Shown: piece after piece, positions 21,383 to 31,493 of the stretch | How positions within the stretch are numbered: the stretch's first letter is position 1 | Layout of the letters: each line of letters begins with the position of its first letter | Assembly (NCBI GenBank): GCA_007258455.2 | Contig: VDFB02000001.1 | Span: 16,612,162 to 16,676,161, forward strand | Length of the DNA stretch: 64,000 nt | Reading direction: 5' to 3' | Origin: Sequoia sempervirens | Taxonomy: Eukaryota; Streptophyta; Pinopsida; Cupressales; Cupressaceae | The notes under the pieces: generated by a model | Told to the model about the DNA's origin: nothing | What the model saw: only the letters and a program-made list of their open reading frames with translations | Databases searched by the model: none | Program-made: the position numbers and the translations under genes

Positions 21383-23930
21383 CTACGATGGCGCTGGCAT
21401 CTGTGGTGTCTGCCTGGTATAACGAAATCTCCGCTGAGCCGGATCAGGAACTGCATCATAATACGCAGCCATCCAAAAACCTGCCTCTCGCATACTATCC
21501 TCTCTCTCTGCAACCTGAACCCGAGCAGAATTCCGCTCATGTCGATACCTGTCCCGATCCCTCATAATCATCCTCCTCTCCTACTCCTAAGCCTCCTGGG
21601 ATAGGCGTAACTATGCCATCTCCGCCTGCATCTGATCTCTCATCTCCTCAGCCGCTACCGCTCTGNNNNNNNNNNNNNNNNNNNNNNNNNNNNNNNNNNN
21701 NNNNNNNNNNNNNNNNNNNNNNNNNNNNNNNNNNNNNNNNNNNNNNNNNNNNNNNNNNNNNNNNNNNNNNNNNNNNNNNNNNNNNNNNNNNNNNNNNNNN
21801 NNNNNNNNNNNNNNNNNNNNNNNNNNNNNNNNNNNNNNNNNNNNNNNNNNNNNNNNNNNNNNNNNNNNNNNNNNNNNNNNNNNNNNNNNNNNNNNNNNNN
21901 NNNNNNNNNNNNNNNNNNNNNNNNNNNNNNNNNNNNNNNNNNNNNNNNNNNNNNNNNNNNNNNNNNNNNNNNNNNNNNNNNNNNNNNNNNNNNNNNNNNN
22001 NNNNNNNNNNNNNNNNNNNNNNNNNNNNNNNNNNNNNNNNNNNNNNNNNNNNNNNNNNNNNNNNNNNNNNNNNNNNNNNNNNNNNNNNNNNNNNNNNNNN
22101 NNNNNNNNNNNNNNNNNNNNNNNNNNNNNNNNNNNNNNNNNNNNNNNNNNNNNNNNNNNNNNNNNNNNNNNNNNNNNNNNNNNNNNNNNNNNNNNNNNNN
22201 NNNNNNNNNNNNNNNNNNNNNNNNNNNNNNNNNNNNNNNNNNNNNNNNNNNNNNNNNNNNNNNNNNNNNNNNNNNNNNNNNNNNNNNNCATCCGGCTGTC
22301 TCCCCTCTCCCTACTCCGCCCGTCCCAAGACTCTCCTCTGGCGTACTCTGCCCCCTATACCAGTCTGTTCGCCCCCTCTACCCTCCACTGCGTGTATCAT
22401 CTCTACCTTTGACCCCTCCTGTCCTCCCACATCTGGCTCTAGATCCCTCCTCTCCTCCTGTCCTCCCACATCTGGCTCCCGATCTCTCCTCCTCTCCTGT
22501 CGTCTCGCCTCTCTCATCCTCCTCCGCTGCCCCCTAGTCCCCCTCCTCCTCCTCCTACCTGCTCGTCCCACTGCCTCCATCCTCTCTCCCTCCATCTCCA
22601 GCTCAGGATGTCCTCCCTCTCTCACCCCACGCCGCTCATCCTCTGATCCAGATCCAACAGCTCCTACAATTGGCACCAAAGGTGTAACCCTATCCCATAG
22701 GTGGTTGCGAAACCATAGGTCATATCGATCTGTCACTCATGCATCTGCTACTCCCTCATATCTCCTACGGTAGGGTACCTGCACTGTCGCTTCCCATGAT
22801 GCTCTGTCCGCTATGGGGCTAATCGCACGCCCCCATGGTCGCTCTCTGGTGAGCCGTTGAAACATCACTGGCGGACCTGGAATATCCTGCGTCTGCCTAA
22901 ACTGTCTCTGCACCCTATCTGGCCGGTGCATCTCCACTATCCGTGGAAGCATCCCAATCAGGACACACTACGCCATAAAATAACCACTATGTCTCGCAGT
23001 CTCCTCCCTCCATCCCCTGAAGCGTCGTTGCATATATGGTCGCCAAACTATGTCTCCCTCCACTAAATCATCTATCCTCCTCCTCCATACCTCCACATCT
23101 CCCACCCACCTATGCCGAATAAGCCAGCCCCTTCCCTCTCCATATCTCCATGCCAAGGGCTCTGAATCATCCACCTCTCCCTCCCGCACAACAATCGATC
23201 TAGTCACCGTAATGTGCTCCCATGCCCAAACCTGTAGCAGCGTCATATGTGTCAAGCTCACTGCCTCCCAATAACAAATTATATGCATATCTCTATACAA
23301 CTGGGCTAGTACACACGCACCCCATGCAATATGTCCCTCTCGCCACTCCATAATATGTCAGATCAGCTCCATAAACCACAAACTGCAAAACCGCCTGCTA
23401 CGATCTGGCAGCAATATCCCACTGATCAACCCCGCTAAAAATAAAGGCAACGCTGGTACTCCCACTGTCAGACATCCATCTACATCCAACTACTGACCAC
23501 GCAATGGCAGGACGACATCCCCAAATAGCACTCTCATAGTCTGCCTCAACTCGACCCCCCTCGACTCCACGTCACTCAACAAAATCCCTAATATCGGCAG
23601 CTTTAGGATGCGCCATACATCCTCCAGCGTCACCGTAACCTCCCCTATCGGCAGCCAAAATGTCGACATCTCAGAACTCCATCTCTCTATCAGGGCTGTC
23701 AGCATCGCTCGATGTGCCCTCAGCACTGGCACCTCTAGAAAATGCATAAGCCCTGCATGCTCCAAAGTCGCATGATCCACACCTGTCATCGCTCCTAGCG
23801 CTGCTGTTAGTGCCTCCGACCGTCGCTCGTGTGTCTGTATCCGCATTAAACACTGCATCCACATCAACCATTTATTAGTACATAATTTTTTACGGTCTCG
23901 GACTTCCTTTACCTTTTTCTCTCTCCTCAT
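21383..23930 (-). pseudogene. Antisense plant-mobile-domain (PMD) gene of element B, with assembly gap inside
   Basis: Reading minus from 23930, one frame runs to 22311, then the gap, then on to 21383. Near 23700 to 23530 it reads ALIERWSSEMSTFWLPIGEV then TVTLEDVWRILKLPILG. This is the PMD signature (ERW...TF.LP.GE.T.TLEDV), known from MAIN/MAIL1 proteins and from retrotransposon-borne copies. After it come WGACVLAQLYRDM, LLQVWAWEHI, an Arg/Glu-rich linker (22311-22736), and a coiled-coil tail (RDRDRYRHERNSARVQVAER). Stops are TAG at 23490, 22968, 21611, 21587 and 21581, and TGA at 23358 and 22737; all fit CAG or CGA. Its role for the element is unknown. Confidence 0.8.
21666..22288. other. 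Assembly gap (623 N)
   Basis: Unknown bases inside the antisense PMD gene of element B. The odd length suggests an estimated gap size; the reading frame across it cannot be checked. Confidence 1.
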
Positions 23931-24033
23931 GTCTGTTTTATCCCTCCCCTCTACTTCTTTCCTCTTTTCTTTTCTTTCCCACCGCTCCTCCTCCGCCTTA
24001 CCCCGCCCCGACCCTTGTGTGTGCCTGCCACTC

Positions 24034-24352
24034 GGGGCGGCTCAGCCCTCTCGGGGCGGCTCTGCCCCCGTGGGGCAGCTCCACCCTCTCGGGGCGGCTA
24101 CGCCCCCGTGGGGCGGCTCCACCCTCTCGGGGCAACTCTGTACACCCGGGGCGGATATGCCCCTGCGGGGGGGGACAGCCGCCAGGGCGGATCCGCCCCG
24201 CCACTCAGGGCGTCTATGCCCCGGTGCCTGGGGTGGCTCCACCGCGGCGGGGGCGTCTATGCCCCGCCGGCCGGGGCGGCTCCACCCCGGAGGGGCGTCT
24301 GTGCCCCACCCTTGGGGGGGCGCACACGCCCCACTGTGGCGGAGCAATTCGC
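24034..24352 (+). repeat. GC-rich hairpin array 3 in the 3' region of element B
   Basis: Units of GGGGCGGCTCNGCCCC type start at 24034, 24053, 24072, 24091 and 24110 with a 19-bp period, then continue irregularly (20-30 bp) to about 24352. Cores such as GGGCGGATCCGCCC and GGGTGGCTCCACC keep self-complementarity with changed bases. The array lies just upstream of the antisense PMD ORF start (23930), so it would be in that transcript's leader. It resembles leader arrays 1 and 2. Confidence 0.85.
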
Positions 24353-25041
24353 CCCTGTTCTAATTTTTTTTTTTCTATTTTTTTTTAATTTAATTAAATT
24401 TTTGCTACCTACCCAATTTTTATTTTTTTCCCCACCTATAAAACCCAGATGCCACTTTTTTATCTATCTTTTCACAAACGGTTCAAATTTTCAAAATCAC
24501 TAGCATAGGTTTCCATACTCACCTTACGGGGCACCGCGAAGTGACTCCATCGTTTCCGCACCTCATCAGCTTGGTGCACGATCTCGGTGTCATAATCCTG
24601 CGACATGTTTGCTCCGTCTCCTCTCTCTCTTTCTCCTCCTTTCCTCATTTGCTTGAGTGAAAATGACCAAGGTAAATTTTTAAATTACCTTTTTAACCCT
24701 TTCTACCTCAAAGGTATTTTTTACCTCCTATTTAACTTTTCATCCCTCCAACTAATCCCTAACTTCCCGGAGCCGCCATTCACACACCGTACGTCCAATC
24801 CACTCTGTTCAAAAGGCAAAGTTGCTTAATTTTTCACCCTCTATCCAAAGGTCTCCTCCATTTATTTCTATCGAGACGTCATCTGGGGCCCCTCCTTTCT
24901 TCCCCAACCACCCTCTCGAGGGGGCATACCCTATCACTTCCTTCCATCCATTTCAAACCAGGCGCTGGGGCATCCTTCTTCTTCTTCGTCAGGCCGGGGC
25001 ATTAATCCTCATTCCTTTCTTCATCCCTGACATTTACTTTT
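24353..25041 (+). other. 3' noncoding region of element B before the PPT hairpin
   Basis: T- and C-rich DNA with no supported gene. TATAAAA near 24437 is a TATA-like word on the + strand. TCTCGAGGGGGCATACC at about 24912-24930 is the upstream polypurine-like tract shared with elements A and C. GCTGGGGCATCC and GCCGGGGCATTA are further GGGGCAT words at about 24964 and 24995. Confidence 0.45.
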
Positions 25042-25086
25042 CTTCGAAACATTGTTATTTCAACAATATTTCGAAGAGGGGCAAAA
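25042..25086 (+). promoter_or_regulatory. Hairpin plus polypurine tract of element B
   Basis: CTTCGAAA (25042-25049) pairs with TTTCGAAG (25069-25076), and ATTGTT (25051-25056) with AACAAT (25062-25067), giving about 14 paired bases. AGGGGCAAAA follows and abuts the LTR at 25087. The tract primes plus-strand synthesis; the hairpin has the same place as in A and C. Confidence 0.85.
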
Positions 25087-26446
25087 TGTAGGCATCCAAA
25101 TTTAATCACTCCCATATGATTAAAATTACTGCCTTTCCATCTATTGTATTAATATTAATTTATTAAATTAATATTACACCTTTTGTCTCATACCGGTAAA
25201 GTATTTAATTTAATAATTAATACTTTGTCTTTTACCTTATTCCTCTCTAAATTAAATAAATACATTAATTTATTTAATTTAGTCATTCTTCCTCTTTTTT
25301 GATTTAAAAATCAATTTAAAATACCTCACTTTCTCTCTCCTTGTCACATCCTCCATAATCTCACCCTAATCTGAATTAATTTAATTAATTCAAGGTTATG
25401 ATGTGCATCCTCTTAATCAAAGATTAATGTCACATCCTCCTACATTTGCCACTTGCCTCTAATCTTCTGTTAATTAGCCTAATCCAATATTTGCACAACC
25501 TTAACCAAAGTCATTAACTAAATTTAGCACCACTTTTTGGTCAATTCTTCCATTTTTCCTTTTTGGGCATTGACTCTTCCTCCCATGAGAATTTTTAATT
25601 CTCATTTATTTATCCCATGTCTCTCTCATTCCCATGTGAATTTTTAATTCACATTTTATCCTTCCAAGGCTTCTAGAACCTTGGACTTGTCACAATCTCC
25701 ACATGTGACCAAGTCCCACCTTTTTGGAGCCCACCTTTTACCCTCTAGATCATCCTAGGAATGTGAATTTTTAATTCACATTTATCCCCCCAACCACCTT
25801 TCCTTTTCCCATGTAGATTTTTGAGGAATTCTAAAATTCCTCAAAAGTCCCTTTCATTCCCACTTGGGGACAAGAAATCCCTTTTTGTGGAAATCTCCTC
25901 ACTCTTCAAGGTGCATGTCCTCTTTCCACCTCATGTACCTTTTTGACACCTCATTTCCATCTCATCCCCCCTTGGCTACTTCACCCTCCACATGTCAAGA
26001 TGTGAGGGCTTGTGGGTTCTCAACCCACCATAGCCCTTCATCTTGACCTTGTTGGATCAATCTTGACCCTTGAATTTTCTAGAGAATTCAAGTTCCTCTA
26101 TAAATACCCCCTCTCAATAAGCATTTACAACACTTAGTCAATTTGCAACTACATGTTGCCATTTTGAAATCATCCAATTTTCAATTACATCCACTTGCAT
26201 TTGCATCCAAGCACATAGTAAAGATCTTAAATAGAGCCATCAAGGAGCACACATCCCCTCTTAAGCAAGGGCCAATCAAAGGAGTATCAACAACAAAGGA
26301 AGGTAAAACTATTTGTCTTGTGCTATCTACTTTCTTTATTGTTTTGTCACTCTCTTTTGGCTAATCTTGAGGTGTCCTTGGTATTTTGTTTCTCATATTT
26401 TTAGTTGTTTTGCTCATTTAGAGAAGTATAAATATCAGGGTATACA
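25087..26446 (+). repeat. 3' LTR of element B
   Basis: The LTR is 1360 bp, from TGTAGGCATCC to GGGTATACA, with its TATA box at 26099-26106. Compared base by base with 7747-9106 I count about 23 substitutions and no net indel. Most are C/T or G/A transitions. Confidence 0.95.
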
Positions 26447-26451
26447 GTTAT
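26447..26451. repeat. Target-site duplication GTTAT, right copy
   Basis: GTTAT directly after the CA of the right LTR, matching 7742-7746. Confidence 0.92.
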
Positions 26452-28266
26452 ATTGTAGTTGTGCAAATTAGGAATAAATTGTGCTTCTAATTAAATTGAA
26501 ATTTTTTGAACAATTGATTTATTGGCAAAATTTATCATGTATTGAAATGGTTTTATGGCGTTGTTTTATGTATTGGTTACTCTCGAGATTATTCATTTTA
26601 TTAATTTGGATTTTCTTTAATTTGGGTTTGTGTTACGTGGGAAACCCTAGAGTTAATGTATCCTTTTATAGGAATTTAAGTTGTTGTTTAGAACTTCCAG
26701 AGGTGGGGATACTGATGTGTAATTGTGATCTCGTATTTTGATGCTTGGCCTATGTTTTGACCATGGTTGTGATTTATCTTGCACTTGGATTGTACCATTT
26801 TGTGGATTTGTTTCATATGTTTTAGCGAGATGGTTATGCCTCGTGGAGGATCCATTTGATTGTTTTAGTATTTCTGGTTGATACGATCCTTTTGTGTTGG
26901 ATATTTTATTTTGGGTGTCTAGAGAGAGTGGCTCTAAGTGGGGGCTGATGTACAAAGGGGATGTCAGGGTAACCCACATAGAGTTAGAGTAATTAGTGAT
27001 AACCTAAGTAATTAATTATGGGTGGGTGGTTTAAACATTAATAAGATAATTGTGATGCCTCATCCGCCTATTAGTGCTATCATAGACTAAAGGGGACCGA
27101 GAAGGCCGTGATTGGAAAGATCATTGCCTTGTCTTCACGAAAGGTTAACGATTTCACATGAGTAACCCTATGGAGTGGCGCCTTGAGATAGGTTGTCAGG
27201 AGAACCATAGATGGAGGCGGCACCTTAAACTAGGTTTTCTGGATAATCCATGTAGAGATGGAGGTGGCATCTTGTGATAGGTTGTCTGAATAATCCATGT
27301 AAAGCTATGTGATGACACTCTCCTCTAACATTCCATTTGTGTTGTTTTATTGGAGTCCTCTGGAAGTAGTCTGTTGATATTATGACTTGAGATTTATTGA
27401 TGATGTGTTTCGTGATTTATTTCTATGTTTCAAAAGTGGTCTATTGTTATGTCTTTTGGTGAATTATCGTTGTTTAGTTTTCAGTGTGGTCTAGTGATAT
27501 TATGTTATCTTGTCTAGAGTTAGTCTTGTGTTCTATTAGACGTGCTTGGTTGGGGATCCTTCCTTGTCTACTCCTAGCACCGGGGTGGTTGGGTGGAACG
27601 TGCTTTGCACCCCGTTGGGTTCCCTTTGGAGGCAGTTGTATCTTTCATTGCAGGGTTTTGGTAGATGTTGTTGATCTAGGATTCATATGCTCTAGATTTG
27701 CATTTGTACTACTGATGTATTTCATTTATTGATATCTTTCTCCCACGTGTATTTGGGAAGACCTTGATGTAATTTTTTTATATGTTCATTATGTTGTACT
27801 ATCATATTGATGTAATGTATATTCAGGCCATGTAATCATTCATGAACTATCATTTGTAATTTCTAATTATGTTGTGTTGTAACTATAGAAATATATGTAC
27901 TTTATATCATTATGATTCATTTATTGTCATATGTATGTATGGTTTTATTTGGTATATTCACATTTGTCTTGATATTGTGAATGAATTTTTTAATGATGTT
28001 GTGGATGAATGGATTTATGTTATTGGTTATTTAATCTATTATCTTGTGTTGGGTTAGTTTAGTAATGTCACCTCGTGTACCCCAAGGGATTTAGTTGTGC
28101 AACTTAGAACATTATTATGTTGGAATACTTAGGTACAATTATTATGTTCTTTTAAAAAAAAAAATTGTTGCGTTTTTATTTGTTCCTTTGGGGTTTGCAT
28201 GGTGGGGCGTTATAAGCTATTGGATTGGATTATTGGGTTGTGTGGGTTGGACCATATTTTCTTGTG
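26452..28266 (+). other. LTR-like noncoding DNA; includes remainder of element A LTR and a second LTR-like start
   Basis: The first part should continue the interrupted LTR of element A, but its end cannot be placed. At about 26935-26957, CTAAGTGGGGGC followed by TGATGTACAAAGG looks like a polypurine tract and LTR start of another element. Between about 27164 and 27300 lie three degenerate copies of a unit of roughly 60 bp (GGCACCTTGAGATAGGTTGTC, then AATCCATGTA). No coding region is supported; short open frames at 27484 and 28095 have no domain. Confidence 0.4.
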
Positions 28267-28922
28267 AGGTATGTGCAGGATCATCATGGAAAAAAAATCC
28301 CTTAAGTGGCGATAAAATTAAGAAAAATCAGAGTTAGGCAACTTGACATAAAAATTTGAATATGTTATCTATATTATTTCAAAAGTATGTAAGAATAGAA
28401 TTTGTAGAAAATTGAATGTAGTTTCTAAACTACTAGGCTTATTTAGAAAAATATCTATTTGGTGAAAATTTAAAATTTCAATGTAGTAGCACTTAAATTT
28501 CATGGGAAAAAAAGAAGTAGGTGTCTGTCTGACCACCCTAACCATAATAAAATGATAATATTTTTTTATAAGATTTTAGATATAAGTAGAGGGCTCATGT
28601 CCTGATGTGATGCATATTTTTTTGTAATGTTTTTCCAAGTAAATAATTAGTTATGAATTTTTTATTAGAACTTTTAAAAAATATAAAAAACTCATATGTC
28701 TGACCACCTTAACTTGGTCAAAACTTCATGAAATTCTTTTTTTTTACTCCTATAGTATGCAAATCATAGAATGTGATGCATGCTTTGGATTCAAAAAATG
28801 TGATGTCGTTTGAAAGCTATAGATGTTTTTCAGTCATCCTATCAATCATGACTTTAGTCATAATTCAAATTGAAAATGAATAATAATTATTTATTAAATT
28901 CAAAATAAAGCATAATTTATAT
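28267..28922 (+). repeat. Left arm of a ~650-bp inverted repeat (partial copy of the 31494-32282 transposon)
   Basis: It starts AGGTATGTGCAGGATCATCATGG and runs antiparallel to 32282 down to about 31625, with clear similarity throughout (for example GTCTGACCACCCTAACCA and its complement). Similarity stops near 28922, where an LTR-like block begins. This copy therefore lacks its second terminal repeat. Confidence 0.8.
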
Positions 28923-29873
28923 TGACTTTTTGACCACTTTTCAACACCTAAATGCTTGTTAAATTTGCATACAAAAGTCTGCAAACACACATGCAAGAGG
29001 GAAAAAATGGTTAAGGGTTAGGGAATTAGGGTTTTCCTTGGTCAAACCCCACTTTGGTAATCAAACCCTTAATGAAATATTGATATGTAAGAGAATGATA
29101 AATAAATAACATGCAAATGCTATAAACTTACAAAACCCTTGTTGAAGAAAATATGAAAGTATGTCAATGGCTGCTCCAAAATGCTTGATTAATGCTTGAT
29201 TTGATGATGCAAAGTGCTGGATGAATGCAAATGAAGTTGATGATTGAATGATTGTAGGAGATGTAAAATGAGAAGATAAACACCTATTTATACACTCTTG
29301 TGCCTTAGTAACCCATTGATACCTCATCACAGGCCAACATCAAGTAATTTTGAATAAAAACCTGAAGGAAAATTTGAAATATTTTGAATTTGGAGCCAAG
29401 GGGGACTCATTTTCCACCCATGGCGAATGGGTCCCACCTTGGACCTGAAAGTGGGTGTTGGGAATTATCTTGTATTTAATGTTGTTTGTTGGGTTTACAT
29501 TAAAAAATACACTTAATTAAGCCTTATAAGGGCATAAAGGGGTCAAATAAAGCATAAGAAAGGTGTAAATAGTGAAGTTATTCATAGAGAAGCATGAAAG
29601 CTTGTTACAAGACTTTACAACACTTCAAAATAGGACTTGATAAGTGATGAAAAGATGATTTTTAGGTGAATTGTAATGAATAGAGTCTAGAAGAGTGTAG
29701 AAATGTTTTACAACACTTCACAACACCTTCACAAGACACCATAATTTGAATTTTAAGGACCTAAATGTGAATGTTTAAGCCACATTACAACATTAAATCA
29801 AAGAAAAATAGACCAAGCATCATGAAGAAATGACTAAAAGACCATGAAAATTTCAAGGCATCATTTTTCTACA
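28923..29873 (-). repeat. Solo-LTR-like block, minus orientation
   Basis: Read on the minus strand it begins TGTAGAAAAATG at 29873 and can end in CA at 28923. A TATAAATA box lies at 29285-29292 and a typical LTR layout surrounds it. On one side it abuts the truncated copia RT, on the other the inverted-repeat arm. No target-site duplication is found, so it is either a recombined LTR or a truncated element. Confidence 0.4.
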
Positions 29874-30371
29874 GTGCAATAGATTACTATCTACATTACC
29901 TTTCTTGAATCCTTTTTGAAGTAGGTACTTATCTAATCTAGCATACCAAGCTTCATGAGCTTGCTTGAAACCATATAAAGCTTTCTTGAGTCTGTAAACT
30001 ATCTCTAGATCTTCTAATAACTAGAAACCAATCGGTTGCTCAATGTGTATCTCTTCTTCTAGATCACCATTCAAGAAGGCTAACTTGACATCCATTTGAT
30101 ATACCTTGAAGTTCTTATGAGCAACAAGAGTAAGAAACATTCTTATTACTTCTAGACTAGCTACTAGAGAAAAGGTATCCTTAAAATAAATTCCTTCAAC
30201 TTTTGAATAGCCCTTGCAAACCAATCTAGATTTGTTCCTTACCACCTCACCATCTTCATTCAACTTGTTTTAGAATACCCACTTTGTTCCTATAACATTC
30301 TTATTAGAAATTCTAGGAACTAATTCCCAAATCTTATTCTTCTCTATCTGATTTAGTTCTTCCTCCATTGC
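29874..30371 (-). pseudogene. Element D: Ty1/copia reverse transcriptase, N-terminal part
   Basis: Read on the minus strand: MEEELNQIEKNKIWELVPR, NVIGTKWVF, a TAA, then NKLNEDGEVVRNKSRLVCKGYSKVEGIYF, FLTLVAHKNFKVYQMDVKLAFLNGDLEEEIHIEQPIGF and LKKALYGFKQAHEAWY. This is the copia RT fold up to motif B. The YVDD box and RNase H are missing: the copy is cut at about 29873. It is separated from its upstream part by a 986-bp transposon. Confidence 0.88.
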
Positions 30372-31357
30372 AAGTTCTACCACAATAGTGGTTTGCACTT
30401 TCTAGGAGATCTTAGATTTTTGTTGAAATCACATATTTTTAGAAAATATAATGATTTAATCCTTGAAAATTTCCATTTAGAGGATTCCAATTGAAGAGGG
30501 TTTGATCAAACCACCTTAGACTAAGCCCCCTTAGACAGAACCCCGCTAGTTTTAAACCATACCTATAACAGAGTCTCCTTTACACCTATCAAAATGCTGA
30601 TAAATAAAACACTTTTGATTTACCTTTTGGGGGATCAAATGAATTCATTTAATTTTATTTTTTTTAAGTATGTAATCGTTATTATAAGCTTCCAAAAAAG
30701 AATAATTTTAATTAAATTTAATTTGATTATTATATTTATTTTTATTTCTTGTGAATGTAGGTTTTTCACCGAAAATCAAGCTCTCTATTTTGCACATGTG
30801 GAAAAATAGGAGATTATCAATTATTTTTTTTGAAAAATATGAGTGGACCAGATATTGAAGTCCTTGATCCAACAAAAAAAAAAGAATTTCGATACATACA
30901 AAAAAAGTTGTGTTATATGGTCCTCGTGTGTCTGAATTGTAATTGGTTTGACTTTGAAACTTGATTACGAAAAAAATATTCAATAAAACACCATCAAACG
31001 AATTGGAAGCACTAGATATCATAGTTATAGATCTAAATTTTTTTAAAATAGAATTTTATCATTCATGGAAAAATAGTTATGTGTTATACGGTGAGTGTCA
31101 CTCCTTAAAAATAGTATTTACTGAAAAAACTAGTTTTCAAAGGAGATGGAAAAAGAAGTGCAATATGATTCCAATTTTTTTGAAAGAAATATATTTAGAA
31201 TCTGCAAAAAAAATGTCACAGATAACTATTTCTCATCATCTTCAAATTCCTCATGGTTTAGCTAATATAGGTATCCAAAAGTGAATATTTAGTTAGAAAA
31301 AATTAGTTTAGTGTCCAGTTTGGCCAAAAATTGTAAACCAATATTGTCGGATCACCC
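30372..31357 (-). mobile_element. DNA transposon family X, copy 1 (986 bp) inside copia RT
   Basis: It splits the copia codons for NWIKA and MEEEL. Removing it and one TTGC restores the reading WIKAMEEEL, so TTGC (30368-30371 and 31358-31361) is the target-site duplication. The right end reads, inverted, GGGTGATCCGACAATATTGG then TTTACAATTT; the left end is a diverged form that has lost GGGTGATCC. A homologous 982-bp copy is at 62383-63364. No transposase is visible: a short open frame at 30961-31284 is not conserved. It is probably non-autonomous. Confidence 0.82.
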
Positions 31358-31493
31358 TTGCCTTTATCCAATTTTCATCTTTATTAGAATCAACAAAGTT
31401 ATTGGGCTCCACTTTTGACAAGAGGCACAAATTCACTTTCTCATTTTCTCTTGCAAACTTTCTTCTTGTTAGCACACATTCATTTTTGTCTTC
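31358..31493 (-). pseudogene. Element D: copia segment between integrase and RT
   Basis: Read on the minus strand it encodes DKNECVLTRRKFARENEKVN then LCLLSKVEPNNFVDSNKDEN and WIKA. This is the conserved TRRK...IEP...EA..D..W stretch just before copia RT. It is the piece left between two transposon insertions. Confidence 0.85.

Larger units (their letters stand above)
7747..26446 (+). mobile_element. Element B: full-length 18.7-kb Tat-lineage Ty3/gypsy LTR retrotransposon
   Basis: Both LTRs are 1360 bp, run TG...CA and are flanked by GTTAT. Between them are a primer-binding site, a 2.2-kb leader with two hairpin arrays, a broken gag-pol on the + strand (11276-18900), about 6 kb of 3' DNA carrying an antisense PMD gene, a third GC-rich array, and a polypurine tract. 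Domain order is gag, protease, G-patch-like, RT, RNase H, archaeal-type RNase H, integrase. The second RNase H marks the Tat lineage. The LTRs differ at about 23 positions by hand count (about 1.7%). It sits inside the 3' LTR of element A and is therefore younger than A. Confidence 0.95.

Noticed and set aside
30961..31284. 107-codon open frame within transposon family X as a transposase
   Set aside because: No DDE or other transposase motif, and the frame is not kept in the second copy.
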